Assembly: GCA_041674745.1 (NCBI GenBank)
Contig: JBAYVD010000004.1
Coordinates: forward strand, 62,001 to 126,000
From: UBA2040 sp041674745
GTDB lineage: Bacteria > Bacteroidota > Bacteroidia > Flavobacteriales_D > Crocinitomicaceae
Length of the DNA: 64,000 nucleotides
Direction of reading: 5' to 3'
The notes beneath the pieces were generated by a model. It saw only the letters and a program-made list of their open reading frames with translations. It was not told the origin of the DNA and did no database searches. Positions 45,060 to 54,929 of the stretch are shown piece by piece. The first letter of the stretch is position 1. Every line of letters starts with the position of its first letter. The position numbers and the translations under genes were made by a program.

Positions 45060-47300
45060 ATGGCTGAAAATCCTGTTTTTGAAATAGATTTAGAACAAGA
45101 GAGGAAAGAAATACTATCTGCCTTTCGTTCCATGTTGCGCTCGTGTAAAAACCGTTCGAAAGAAGATACACGTCAAATTCGAAAAGCCTTTGATGTTGCC
45201 CTGGATGCGCACAAAGACATGCGACGCAAATCGGGCGAACCGTACATTTATCACCCCATTGCCGTAGCGAAAATCTGCACCGAAGAAATAGGTTTAGGAG
45301 CCACAGCATTAATTTGTGCTTTGCTGCACGATACAGTGGAAGATACACACATTACGCTCGATGATGTAGAGGATTTGTTTGGACCGAAAGTTCGAATGAT
45401 TATTGATGGATTAACGAAAATTCCGGAGGTATTTGACGAAAATGCATCCATCCAGGCGGAGAATTTCCGAAAAATGATTTTGACCATTTCCGATGATATT
45501 CGGGTGGTATTGATAAAATTGGCCGATCGTTTGCACAACATGCGAACGTTGGGAAGCATGGTTTTCGACAAACAGCAGAAGATAGCAGCTGAAACCAAAT
45601 TTCTGTATGCACCTTTGGCGCATCGCTTGGGTTTGTATTCCATCAAAAGCGAATTGGAGGATTTGTCTTTACGGTACACAGAACCAGAGATTTATGATCA
45701 AATTGAAAACAATCTAAAATCAACCAAAGACGTTCGAAATCGATTTATTCGCCGATTTACTGCACCGATTCGGGAAGCATTGCTCGAGCAAAATTATAAA
45801 TTTGAAATCAAGGCACGCACCAAATCCATTTCATCGATTCACCGCAAAATGATTTCGAAAGAAATTCCGTTTGAGGAAGTGTATGATTTGTTTGCCATTC
45901 GCATTATTGTGGATTCTGAACCCTTGATGGAAAAATCGGATTGTTGGCGTCTGTATTCCATTGTGACAGATTTCTACCAACCGAGTCCAGACCGTTTACG
46001 TGATTGGATTTCAACACCGCGTGCAAATGGATATGAATCCTTGCATACCACAGTGATGTCCCCTTCTGGAAAATGGGTAGAGGTTCAAATTCGTTCGAAA
46101 CGAATGGACGAAATCGCTGAAAAAGGATTGGCCGCCCATTACAAATACAAAGAATCCAATAGCAACGACTCAAAATTTGATCGTTGGGTTGCAGAGATTC
46201 GTGACTTGATGGACAATCCGAATGGCAATGCCATGGATTTTGTCGATGAGTTCAAAATGAACTTGTTCGCGGAAGAAATTTATGTCTTCACACCGAAAGG
46301 AGAACTACGGGTATTGCCGGTAAAATCAACTATTCTCGATTTTGCTTACGACATTCACACAGATATCGGAGATCGATGTATTGGTGCAAAAGTGAACAAC
46401 CGATTGGTTCCTTTGTCTCATCAATTGGAAAGTGGTGACCAACTAGAAATCATAACTTCCTCAAAGCAACGACCGAATGAAGAATGGTTGCGCTTCGTAA
46501 CTACCGCTCGGGCCAAGCAAAAAATAAAATCTTCCCTGAACGATGAACGAAGAGTCATCGCCATGGATGGAAAAGAAATTTTAGAACGAAAATTCAAACA
46601 ACACAATATTCGATTCAACTCTGAAAATATTGGTGTTTTGGAACGTTTTTATGTCCAATCCACAGCAACGGAATTGTATTTTAAAATAGCCAAAGGAAAA
46701 ATTGATCTCACCAAATTACGTGAAATTGAAAACGACAATGGCATGCTTCAATTGGAGAAAAAAGTGATTATTCCTCCTAAGAAAAAAGTTAGCTCTGTCA
46801 CAAACATTGATCAAAAAAAGGATACGATTATCATCGGCGACGATTTTAAAAATATCGATTATCGTCTGTCAAAATGTTGTAATCCAATTCCTGGTGATAA
46901 AGTCTTTGGTTTCATTACCATCAATGAAGGCATCAAAATTCACCGTTCCAATTGTCCAAATGCAGAACATTTGCAATCGAAAATGGCTTATCGTTGTATC
47001 AAAGCACGCTGGAAAGGAGAACAATTTACGGAACGCGTTGCCAGCATTCGTTTGAAAGGATTTGATAGTGTGGGTTTGGTGAACAAATTGACGGAGATTG
47101 TTTCCAATCAATTGAATGTGAACATGAGATCCATCTCTTTTGAAACAGAAGACGGAATTTTTGAAGGCAAATTGAAAGTACTCGTTTTTGATACGATTCA
47201 CCTACAGGAATTGATGTCTAAATTTGAATCGGTTGAAGGTGTTCAGCGCGTTGAGCGTTGGGATGAAAGCATCGACGACGACGAAGAAACGATTTCCTAA
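45060..47300 (+). CDS. rsh: RelA/SpoT homolog, (p)ppGpp synthetase/hydrolase
   Basis: A 746-residue stringent-response enzyme. The HD hydrolase domain has H90-D91 in ALLHDTVEDTH. The synthetase domain includes RTKSISSIHRKM, VYDLFAIRI and TPRANGYESLHTTV. The TGS domain starts YVFTPKGELRVLP. A conserved Cys region (SKCCNPIPGDKVFG, HRSNCPNA) and a C-terminal ACT domain complete the long RSH plan. Both active sites look intact, so it is probably bifunctional. It starts 3 bp after fahA. Confidence 0.96.
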   Translation: MAENPVFEIDLEQERKEILSAFRSMLRSCKNRSKEDTRQIRKAFDVALDAHKDMRRKSGEPYIYHPIAVAKICTEEIGLGATALICALLHDTVEDTHITLDDVEDLFGPKVRMIIDGLTKIPEVFDENASIQAENFRKMILTISDDIRVVLIKLADRLHNMRTLGSMVFDKQQKIAAETKFLYAPLAHRLGLYSIKSELEDLSLRYTEPEIYDQIENNLKSTKDVRNRFIRRFTAPIREALLEQNYKFEIKARTKSISSIHRKMISKEIPFEEVYDLFAIRIIVDSEPLMEKSDCWRLYSIVTDFYQPSPDRLRDWISTPRANGYESLHTTVMSPSGKWVEVQIRSKRMDEIAEKGLAAHYKYKESNSNDSKFDRWVAEIRDLMDNPNGNAMDFVDEFKMNLFAEEIYVFTPKGELRVLPVKSTILDFAYDIHTDIGDRCIGAKVNNRLVPLSHQLESGDQLEIITSSKQRPNEEWLRFVTTARAKQKIKSSLNDERRVIAMDGKEILERKFKQHNIRFNSENIGVLERFYVQSTATELYFKIAKGKIDLTKLREIENDNGMLQLEKKVIIPPKKKVSSVTNIDQKKDTIIIGDDFKNIDYRLSKCCNPIPGDKVFGFITINEGIKIHRSNCPNAEHLQSKMAYRCIKARWKGEQFTERVASIRLKGFDSVGLVNKLTEIVSNQLNVNMRSISFETEDGIFEGKLKVLVFDTIHLQELMSKFESVEGVQRVERWDESIDDDEETIS

Positions 47301-47333
47301 GCCGACTGTTCTTTATTCTCAATTCAAATTCTG

Positions 47334-47341
47334 TATCTTTG
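47334..47341 (+). promoter_or_regulatory. Candidate -7 element of rimO, at leaderless distance
   Basis: TATCTTTG ends only 4 bp before the rimO ATG. With the usual start site 5-7 bases downstream, transcription would begin at or next to the start codon. Confidence 0.5.
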
Positions 47342-47345
47342 CGGC

Positions 47346-48659
47346 ATGAAAGCAAGAACGCTTAAAAAAAACAAAGTCAATGTTGTGACACTCGGGTGTT
47401 CAAAGAACATTTTTGATTCCGAAGTGATGATGGCGCAATTGAAAGCCAACAATTTTGACGTAGAACACGAATCTACCAGTGATGACGCAGAAATTGTCAT
47501 TATAAATACCTGTGGTTTCATCGATAATGCCAAAGAAGAATCCATCAATACGATTGTTCAATACGCGGAGGCCAAAGCAGCAGGCTTGGTGCACAAAGTA
47601 TACGTTACAGGCTGTTTGTCGGAGCGTTACAAAGATGAATTAGAATTGGAAATCCCAGAAGTAGATGCCTTTTTCGGAACACGCGATTTACCGCGTTTGT
47701 TGAAAACATTGAAAGCTGATTATAAACACGAATTGGTGGGGGAACGGTTGTTGACAACTCCCAATCATTTTGCTTATTTCAAAATTGCTGAAGGTTGCGA
47801 TCGACCTTGTTCATTTTGTGCGATTCCATTAATGCGAGGTAAACACGTTTCAACGTCCATTGAAGATTTGGTGAAGTCTGCTAAAAGTTTGGCAGCAAAA
47901 GGAGTCAAAGAATTGATGTTGATTGCACAAGATTTGACGTATTACGGATTGGATATATACAAAAAAAGAGCACTAGCTGATTTGTTAGAGCAACTTTCGG
48001 AAGTAGAAGGAATCGAATGGATTCGTTTGCATTATGCTTTCCCAGCAGGTTTTCCAATGGACGTATTGGACGTGATGAATGCAAAATCCAATATTTGCCT
48101 GTATCTCGATATGCCTTTGCAACACGGTTCTACGAACATGTTGAAATCCATGCGACGAGGAATTACCCGTGAAAAAACAGAAGAATTGGTGAATGAAATT
48201 CGAGCAAAAGTGCCAGGTATCGCCATTCGAACCACTTTGATCGCTGGTTACCCAGGAGAAACCGAGCAGGATTTTCAAGAAATGTATGAGTTCGTTGAAA
48301 AAATGCGTTTCGATCGATTGGGGATTTTCACCTATTCACATGAAGAAAATACACATGCGTACAGTTTAGAAGACGATGTGCCAGAAAAATTGAAGAAAGA
48401 TAGAGCTGACAAAATCATGGCTTTGCAATCGGATATTTCCTATGCCTTGAACCAAGAGAAAGTGGGAAAAACATTCAAAGTATTGTTTGATCGTGCTGAA
48501 GGAGACTATTTCATCGGACGGACAGAATTTGATTCGCCCGAAGTAGACAATGAAGTGTTGGTGAAGAAAGAAAATACGTATGTGCGAATTGGTGATTTTG
48601 CTGACGTAACCATAACATCGGCTGATCATTACGACTTGTACGGAACGGTAGCAGAATAA
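47346..48659 (+). CDS. rimO: Ribosomal protein S12 methylthiotransferase RimO
   Basis: A 437-residue radical SAM enzyme that methylthiolates an Asp of ribosomal protein S12. The N-terminal MTTase domain binds one cluster through C18, C56 and C90. The radical SAM site is C151, C155 and C158 in EGCDRPCSFCAIPLMRG. A C-terminal TRAM-like domain (about 375-437) ends the protein. GCSKNIFDSEVMM and NTCGFIDNAKEESI fit RimO better than MiaB. Confidence 0.95.
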   Translation: MKARTLKKNKVNVVTLGCSKNIFDSEVMMAQLKANNFDVEHESTSDDAEIVIINTCGFIDNAKEESINTIVQYAEAKAAGLVHKVYVTGCLSERYKDELELEIPEVDAFFGTRDLPRLLKTLKADYKHELVGERLLTTPNHFAYFKIAEGCDRPCSFCAIPLMRGKHVSTSIEDLVKSAKSLAAKGVKELMLIAQDLTYYGLDIYKKRALADLLEQLSEVEGIEWIRLHYAFPAGFPMDVLDVMNAKSNICLYLDMPLQHGSTNMLKSMRRGITREKTEELVNEIRAKVPGIAIRTTLIAGYPGETEQDFQEMYEFVEKMRFDRLGIFTYSHEENTHAYSLEDDVPEKLKKDRADKIMALQSDISYALNQEKVGKTFKVLFDRAEGDYFIGRTEFDSPEVDNEVLVKKENTYVRIGDFADVTITSADHYDLYGTVAE

Positions 48660-48673
48660 AATTTATAGAAATT

Positions 48674-48709
48674 AAAAAAACCCAATTTCAGTTTGAGATT
48701 GGGTTTTTT
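48674..48709. terminator. Bidirectional terminator between rimO and the Ig-repeat gene
   Basis: ACCCAATTTC pairs with GAGATTGGGT, flanked by runs of A and T, between convergent stops. Confidence 0.85.
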
Positions 48710-48717
48710 AATGCGTT

Positions 48718-51700
48718 TTATTTACCGATGAGGTGGAAGAAAGAAGTTCCGCTGATGGTTTCTCCATTGTCCGCTTTCAAAATGTAGGTAACATAATAAA
48801 CTCCATCGTCCGCAACCGCTCCCGATGAGGTTCTTCCATCCCAACTTGGTTGTGATCCTGTATTGTAATACATTACATTGTTCCATCTATTGACAATCGT
48901 AATTGTTTGCTCTGAAATATTGGTTGCATCAATGAAGAAAAAGTCATTTTTATTATCTCCATTTGGCGAGAAAACGTTTGGTATGTTGTAGGTGGGAAGA
49001 CAATCGTCCGCCAAAAACAACACCAATTGATCTGTATACAAACAGCCATTGTAGTCCGTAACCGTAATAGAAACCGTTCCAATTGTTCCAGTCGTTAAAG
49101 ACGAACTGGTTTCTCCATTGCTCCATAAATAACTGGCAAATGTTGGATCAGCATAAAGGGTAATTGGGTTTTGCGGACACGTTACCGAATCGGGTCCGAT
49201 GGAGAAATAAAGCAATGGATTCACTGTAATGAATATAGAGGCCGAGCTCGAACAATTGTTTGCATCCGTCCCAATAACGGTGTAATTTCCGCTGACTGAA
49301 GGGACAAAAGGAACATTGTCGATGATTCCTCCAGACCAACTATATGTATCAGCACCTTGCCCAGACAACGTTGTTCCTGCACCTTCGCAAATCGATTGTG
49401 GATTTGCAATTGCAGTTACGATTGGATTTGGATTGACAGTAACGGAAACTAATGCAGTATCCAAGCATCCATTTAAATCGGCTCCTACCACAAAATAATT
49501 GCTCGATGATACAGGCGAAATGGAATCACCGTTGGTGGTGCCAGAACTCCAGACATACGTATTTGCCCCACTGGCTAAAAGTTGACTTTGTTGCCCCGCG
49601 CAAATAATAGTTGGACTTGCCGAAGCGATTACGTTTGGTAAACCGTACACTTCGATAAAAATGGCATCACTTTTTTGGCAGCCATTTGCTCCCGTCCCAG
49701 TTACAGTGTAAGTCCCGGATACGGTCGGCGTGAATGGAACATTGTTGGTAATTCCGCCCGTCCAAGTGTAGGAAAGTCCTCCACTTCCAGACAGAGTAGT
49801 AGGGAAGCCCAAACAGATCGTACTGTCGGACGCTAATGCCACCACATTCGGTAGAGGATTGACTACCACCGTGACATGTGCTGTATCAAAACAACCACTC
49901 GCATTGGTTCCAAGAACAATATAATTTGTGGTCGAAGAAGGTGTAAAGGCAACTCCATTGATGACAGAATTGCTCCAGTTGTAGTTCAGTGCACCCGCAG
50001 CGGTTAAGGTAACTTGAGTACCTGCACAAACCGGTGAAGCCGATGAGGAGGCCGTCACATTCGGATTGGCATTCACTGTCACAGTCACACTTGCCGTATC
50101 GGCACAACCCGCCGCACTTTGCCCGATTACAGTATAAGTTGTTGTTGTGATCGGGCTTTGACTCGATCCATTGATAATGCCACCATTCCAAACATAGGAA
50201 GAAGCTCCAGCACCTGATAAGGTAGTCGATTGGCCGTTACAAATGGAGGCTGAACTTGCATTGGCAACCACCGTCGGATAAGGATTTACGGTTACTGTTA
50301 AAGCGTTTCCTCCAGCACTTCCACAGCAATCCATAAAACTTTTGTATCCAATCACAGAATAAGTTGTAGTCGCCGAAGGAGTAACCGAGAATGTATACCC
50401 ATTCGTAATTCCTGATAATGTTGTCGTCGAGGTTCCATTTGAGTATTGAACGTTTATCGGTCCAACGGCATTTTGAATGTTGACCGTGATAGTAACCGAC
50501 CCACCCGCACATACTGAATTGTTTCCACTTAAGTTCACCGTTGTTGTGTTGTAAGCAACCGTAAAATAGCGAGTTGAATCAACTGGTAAATGAATATTCG
50601 AAATTCCTAAAATGGACACAATCCCATTCGAATAAGTAAAACTCAATCCTCCACCAGCTGCATAAGAAGTCGCATTTGAAAAATTACCGTCCGTGTCTAC
50701 CAATAGTCGAATGTTTGCTAAATCCACAATTCCTACAGTAGATCCGACAAATGTACACGTGTCAATTTTCAGATCCCAGTTGAATGTTTGGTTGAAATTC
50801 GTATTCTGAACTTTCCATTCTTTCGCAATTCTAGAGGCGATTCCAGCTGGACTTTCTGTATTAGAAGTCGAGGTTCCACAACTGCCATCCAGCGTTTGCC
50901 CCATGGTAATATAGGAGATATCATTATTGAAAATACCAGTATTTGTTGCATTGTTGGCAGCCAAAGAACCTAAGTAAACCCGGTAATTGTCGCTGAAAGA
51001 ATGGGATTGTTTTTGCATCAAAGCTTGGTTGTCATCCCGTCCTATGCCAATTACATCGTGATGATAGCTTGGGTTGACACTCGCATCCCAAATCGTCGTT
51101 CCATTCGTGCTTAGATAATCTCCTTGAACACCTCCGCCTGTTGCATCCAGCGTAACGCCATATTTAATAGCCAAGTAGGAATGAACTTTCCGCATATCCG
51201 TAGCGGACAAATCAGCATTGTAAAAAATGTATTCGTGCAAGTATCCGTTGTAGGCAGAATTGGCATTTCCAGGGTAAAAACCCATGTACAAACCTGTTGG
51301 GCCCGAAGATTGAGAGGCTGTACCTCCAGAAAAAGGCATATCCCGCTCAAAAGGTTGCATACTCGTCGTTGTGCTACGATTTCCTTTATACGAAATGATA
51401 GTGGGTACAAAATCTTCTGTCCAATCTTTGGAAGCATTAGTGCTATTAGTTGACAAAAGTCCAATAGCAAATCGACCGCTAGCGCCCAAATTCCTGAACT
51501 GAATGCCGTGTGGTGAGTTATTGTACAAAAGCATGTGGTTGTTCGTCACGGTATTTCCCGCTGGAAAATAGTATGCACAAAAGAAAGTTCCCTGTGATCC
51601 TGATGCGCTGTTTTGCAATAAATTGATGGACGCTGTATTTTGTAGGCCTTTTAAATTGGCTAAGGTATTACTCGTAAACTCTAACGTTGTATTATAATTA

Positions 51701-51930
51701 GACACATTTCCCGCCGGTGTATTCGTTGCGAGCGGGTAGGGTGCTGTTGCATCCGTTACTGTCACAGTTCCTAGTGTTGATAATGTCGTCGACCAAGTGG
51801 TAACGTCACCCAAAGGCAAAGCGTCTGGCTTGAACCAGGCACTTAAGTTGGCAGCGCCAATATTCCCGGGGTTTTGAGCGATTAAACTCATGCATAATGT
51901 TAGAAAATAAATCGAAATTAATACCCTCAT
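48718..51930 (-). CDS. Giant T9SS-secreted protein with Ig-like repeats and CHU_C domain
   Basis: A 1070-residue exported surface protein. A signal peptide ends SLIAQ. Then come a LamG-like domain (about residues 20-265), a GIGRDDNQALMQKQS module with a following beta-sandwich (about 290-470), five Ig-like repeats of about 71 residues, a sixth divergent repeat, and a gliding-associated C-terminal domain (YNIPNVFSPNGDNKND, IVNRWNNVMYYN, GVYYVTYIL) of sorting type B. It is the intact paralog of the interrupted gene at 29801-33238. It likely acts as an adhesin or surface filament. I chose the ATG before RVLISIYFL; nine more residues are open upstream. Confidence 0.9.
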   Translation of the reverse strand: MRVLISIYFLTLCMSLIAQNPGNIGAANLSAWFKPDALPLGDVTTWSTTLSTLGTVTVTDATAPYPLATNTPAGNVSNYNTTLEFTSNTLANLKGLQNTASINLLQNSASGSQGTFFCAYYFPAGNTVTNNHMLLYNNSPHGIQFRNLGASGRFAIGLLSTNSTNASKDWTEDFVPTIISYKGNRSTTTSMQPFERDMPFSGGTASQSSGPTGLYMGFYPGNANSAYNGYLHEYIFYNADLSATDMRKVHSYLAIKYGVTLDATGGGVQGDYLSTNGTTIWDASVNPSYHHDVIGIGRDDNQALMQKQSHSFSDNYRVYLGSLAANNATNTGIFNNDISYITMGQTLDGSCGTSTSNTESPAGIASRIAKEWKVQNTNFNQTFNWDLKIDTCTFVGSTVGIVDLANIRLLVDTDGNFSNATSYAAGGGLSFTYSNGIVSILGISNIHLPVDSTRYFTVAYNTTTVNLSGNNSVCAGGSVTITVNIQNAVGPINVQYSNGTSTTTLSGITNGYTFSVTPSATTTYSVIGYKSFMDCCGSAGGNALTVTVNPYPTVVANASSASICNGQSTTLSGAGASSYVWNGGIINGSSQSPITTTTYTVIGQSAAGCADTASVTVTVNANPNVTASSSASPVCAGTQVTLTAAGALNYNWSNSVINGVAFTPSSTTNYIVLGTNASGCFDTAHVTVVVNPLPNVVALASDSTICLGFPTTLSGSGGLSYTWTGGITNNVPFTPTVSGTYTVTGTGANGCQKSDAIFIEVYGLPNVIASASPTIICAGQQSQLLASGANTYVWSSGTTNGDSISPVSSSNYFVVGADLNGCLDTALVSVTVNPNPIVTAIANPQSICEGAGTTLSGQGADTYSWSGGIIDNVPFVPSVSGNYTVIGTDANNCSSSASIFITVNPLLYFSIGPDSVTCPQNPITLYADPTFASYLWSNGETSSSLTTGTIGTVSITVTDYNGCLYTDQLVLFLADDCLPTYNIPNVFSPNGDNKNDFFFIDATNISEQTITIVNRWNNVMYYNTGSQPSWDGRTSSGAVADDGVYYVTYILKADNGETISGTSFFHLIGK
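49218..50283 (-). repeat. Five tandem Ig-like repeats of about 71 residues
   Basis: Same repeat type as at 30308-31585, one unit fewer. Each has two Cys, a YxWxxG core and an ending SVTVTV-like strand. Confidence 0.85.
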
Positions 51931-52048
51931 AGTTCCTTTTTGAGCTTTAAAATGCAAAATACGCTAAATTAATTGACGTGTAACCAGTTATATAGGTTGT
52001 CTTTAGGAATAAAAACAGAAAAAGTGTTGAAATGTTAATTTTCCAATT

Positions 52049-52085
52049 AAAAAAGGCCCAAATTCTAGTTGAAAATGGACCTTTA
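52049..52085 (-). terminator. Probable terminator of efp
   Basis: On the minus strand AAAGGTCC and GGGCCTTT form a stem with a large loop, followed by a T-run. Confidence 0.55.
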
Positions 52086-52108
52086 TAAATAGGTTGTAAA
52101 AAGTTATT

Positions 52109-52675
52109 TTAGTTTTTAACGCGTTCGACGTAGGTTCCTGTTCGTGTATCGATTTTGATTATTTCTCCTTGGTTTATGAACAATGGGACGCGCACTTCCG
52201 CTCCCGTTGCAATGGTAGCTGGTTTCATCGTGTTGGTGGCTGTATCACCTTTGATTCCCGGTTCAGTATACGTTATTTCAGAAATAATATGCGTTGGCAA
52301 TTCAACTACCAAAGGAGCTTCTTCTTCAGCATGGAAAAGAATATTGCAAATCATTCCTTCTACTAAAAAACCTGGTTTTTCAACCATCGGCTTCGGAATA
52401 CTCACTTGCTCATAGGTCTCGTTGTTCATGAAAATGAAAAATTCAGATTCTTCGAATAAGTATTGGTATTCTCGGTTTTCAATTCGTACTATATCAATTT
52501 TATGCCCTGCTGAAAAGGTATTGTCTAAAACTTTTCCCGTTTCAATTTGTCTCATTTTTGTACGAACGAAAGCGGGGCCTTTTCCTGGTTTTACGTGTTG
52601 AAATTCAATTATTTGACAAAGTTTATCATTGAACTTGATGCACAATCCGTTTTTAATGTCTGCTGTAGTTGCCAT
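52109..52675 (-). CDS. efp: Elongation factor P
   Basis: A 188-residue translation factor that relieves stalling at proline runs. The KOW-like first domain has the tip loop KPGKGPAFVRTK with K32 at the modified-lysine position. Two OB domains follow, ending ATGAEVRVPLFINQGEIIKIDTRTG (split here: signature RVPLFINQGEIIKI). Full length. No EpmA, EpmB or YmfI-like modification gene is in the window. Confidence 0.96.
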   Translation of the reverse strand: MATTADIKNGLCIKFNDKLCQIIEFQHVKPGKGPAFVRTKMRQIETGKVLDNTFSAGHKIDIVRIENREYQYLFEESEFFIFMNNETYEQVSIPKPMVEKPGFLVEGMICNILFHAEEEAPLVVELPTHIISEITYTEPGIKGDTATNTMKPATIATGAEVRVPLFINQGEIIKIDTRTGTYVERVKN

Positions 52676-52697
52676 TTTGTTTTTTTTCTTTGGATGG

Positions 52698-52705
52698 CAA
52701 ATTTA
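52698..52705 (-). promoter_or_regulatory. Candidate -7 element of efp
   Basis: TAAATTTG on the minus strand, 22 bp before the ATG. Confidence 0.45.
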
Positions 52706-52779
52706 GAGAATTAATCGGAAAAAAGCGGCGTAAGTGATTGACGAATCAAAAATAGACGGAAATTTTGCATTTTTGTACC

Positions 52780-53643
52780 ATGACGTGGAGTGAGTTTTTT
52801 AAATATGTTTTGTTCGACATTGGTGATTTCAAATTACAAGTAGGTCGACTGATCATGACAATTTGTGTAGCGCTTGTCACCCTCATTTTCTTAAAAGGCC
52901 TTCGCCGAGTTATTTTGGGTGGCGCCAATCAAATTTCCGAAGTCGATGAGAAAAGAAGACATTCCATTTACTTAATTATCAAGTATTTTATTTGGATAAT
53001 TTCGATTGTACTCATGCTGGAAGTACTCGGTATCAAAGTTTCATTGTTGCTGGCTGGATCGGCAGCACTTTTGGTAGCGGTTGGGTTTGGATTACAACCC
53101 ATCTTTTCAGATATCGTTTCGGGATTCTTTTTACTCTTTGAAGGAACCATAAAAATAGGTGATGTCATTGAAGCTGATGGTGTGATTGGAAAAGTGCATG
53201 AAATCAATTTGCGTAGCTCTGAAATTCTAACACGAGAAAATGTAGTCATGATTATTCCCAATAGTAAATTCATTGTGGAGAAGGTAATCAATTGGAGTCA
53301 CAATGCCGAAAGCGTTCGTTTCACAGTTGATATTGGTGTGGCGTATGAATCCGATGTGGAGTTCGTTATTTCTTGTTTGCAAGAAGTAATGGACCAGAAT
53401 GAACACATAGAAAAATCACCGAACTCGTTTGTTCGTTTTACCAATTTCGGCGATTCCTCCTTGGATTTTCAGCTTATTTTCTGGACGAAAGATCCGTTTA
53501 CGGTTGAAAATCTTAAATCAGATCTGAGAAGAGCCATTCATGCCAAATTGAGAAAAGAAGGCATTTCGATTCCATTTCCACAAAGAGATTTGCACATTAA
53601 AACGTTTATTCAAGACATTTTACCGCCGAAAGGAAGTCAATAA
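52780..53643 (+). CDS. Small-conductance mechanosensitive channel (MscS family)
   Basis: A 287-residue inner-membrane channel that opens under membrane tension. Three hydrophobic segments come first. The pore helix region is SLLLAGSAALLVAVGFGLQPIF, rich in Gly and Ala as in MscS TM3. A cytoplasmic beta domain follows with GDVIEADGVIGKVHEINLRS and VMIIPNSKFI. Full length. I chose the ATG before TWSEFF. Divergent from efp. Confidence 0.92.
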   Translation: MTWSEFFKYVLFDIGDFKLQVGRLIMTICVALVTLIFLKGLRRVILGGANQISEVDEKRRHSIYLIIKYFIWIISIVLMLEVLGIKVSLLLAGSAALLVAVGFGLQPIFSDIVSGFFLLFEGTIKIGDVIEADGVIGKVHEINLRSSEILTRENVVMIIPNSKFIVEKVINWSHNAESVRFTVDIGVAYESDVEFVISCLQEVMDQNEHIEKSPNSFVRFTNFGDSSLDFQLIFWTKDPFTVENLKSDLRRAIHAKLRKEGISIPFPQRDLHIKTFIQDILPPKGSQ

Positions 53644-53672
53644 TAATATGTAAAAAAGGGCGTTTAATTAGC

Positions 53673-54833
53673 ATGCTGAAAATTATATTCATCTTGCTTT
53701 TTCTTTCAAATTTTGCATTGGGTCAGTCCTTTCAACAATTGGCGCCTTTCGGTGTCGATGGTCGCGACGATGGCGTAGCCTTTTCAATTGGAAAATACGG
53801 CTATTTGATAACCGGAAACATGGGGGGAGCAGCAGGAACAAGTGAATTGTTGCAATTCGACCCCAGTCAAAATACCTGGGTAAAAAAGGCGCCATTTCCT
53901 GGAATTGAACGTCAATATGCAGGGCAATTTGTTGTGCACGGCAAAGCTTATTTATGCTGTGGAGTATCTTTTTCCAATCAAACTCTACAAGATGTTTGGG
54001 AATATGACCCGCAAACAGACCATTGGACTCAAAAACAAGACTTTCCAGGCGAAGAACGACGGGCATTTTTCACATTCTCCCTCTTGGATTGTGGCATTTT
54101 GGGTACGGGATACAATCAAAATAAGTCGTTCGATGATTGCTGGAAGTACAATCCTCTGAAGGATAGCTGGAGTCAAATTGCTTCTTTCCCAGGTGGAGAA
54201 AGACGCGAGGTGGTTGGTTTGTCGCTCGCTGAAAAATGTTTCGCCGGAACGGGAATTTCGGGTTCTCCTGATCAGTACAACAACGATTTTTACGAATACC
54301 ATGTAATGACCGACACGTGGACACGAATTAATGATTTCCCCGGAGTGGAGCGAGCCTACGCTGTGGCGCAAGGGGCTCAGTTTGTTGGAATTGTTGGTTC
54401 CGGATGGAAAAGCAACGGTGAATTTTACAAAGATTTTTATCAAATTAACCGAAACGGCGAATGGTCCAGTTTTCCTGATTTTCCAAATGGAGGTATTCGA
54501 GGGATGAGCTCCTTTACCATTGGCAATTCCATCTATTTAACCACTGGTTTGACAGAAAATTTTGCACGCGTAGTAGATCTTTATTTGGTTGAAATGAAAT
54601 CAGCGGACCAGCTGGCGCTTTATCCAAATCCTTCTGTGGGAAAGTCGGTTTTGGTGGCGCCAATTGGAACTCTTTTTTCGCTGTACGATGAAAAAGGACT
54701 TTTAATTTTGGAACAGCCAATGCCTGATGTGGGCTACTATGAATTACCGGATCTATCGGCTGGAATTTACCTGATAAAAAGTAATAAAGGGGAGAATGGT
54801 AAAGTGTTACGTTATGTCGTCGTAGACAAATGA
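53673..54833 (+). CDS. T9SS-secreted Kelch-repeat protein
   Basis: A 386-residue exported beta-propeller protein. The signal peptide ends FALGQ. About six Kelch units follow, each with a Gly-containing strand, then a W-xx-x-DFPG segment such as DHWTQKQDFPGEER or DTWTRINDFPGVER. The last 75 residues are a type A sorting domain (LALYPNPSVGKSVLV, GIYLIKS). It starts 29 bp after the MscS gene. The binding partner is unknown. Confidence 0.87.
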   Translation: MLKIIFILLFLSNFALGQSFQQLAPFGVDGRDDGVAFSIGKYGYLITGNMGGAAGTSELLQFDPSQNTWVKKAPFPGIERQYAGQFVVHGKAYLCCGVSFSNQTLQDVWEYDPQTDHWTQKQDFPGEERRAFFTFSLLDCGILGTGYNQNKSFDDCWKYNPLKDSWSQIASFPGGERREVVGLSLAEKCFAGTGISGSPDQYNNDFYEYHVMTDTWTRINDFPGVERAYAVAQGAQFVGIVGSGWKSNGEFYKDFYQINRNGEWSSFPDFPNGGIRGMSSFTIGNSIYLTTGLTENFARVVDLYLVEMKSADQLALYPNPSVGKSVLVAPIGTLFSLYDEKGLLILEQPMPDVGYYELPDLSAGIYLIKSNKGENGKVLRYVVVDK

Positions 54834-54929
54834 CTTTTCGCATTATTGTTATTTTCTTCTTAAAAGCCAAAGGAAATTGAAATCGTTTTGAACGAAATGC
54901 TTATTTTCATAGGATTCTAAACTGTATTT

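Noticed and set aside
29801..51930. Diversity-generating retroelement acting on the surface proteins
   Set aside because: No reverse transcriptase or template repeat was found in the window.
53689..54443. Two antisense frames across the Kelch-repeat gene
   Set aside because: They arise from the repeats of the real gene and contain no domain.
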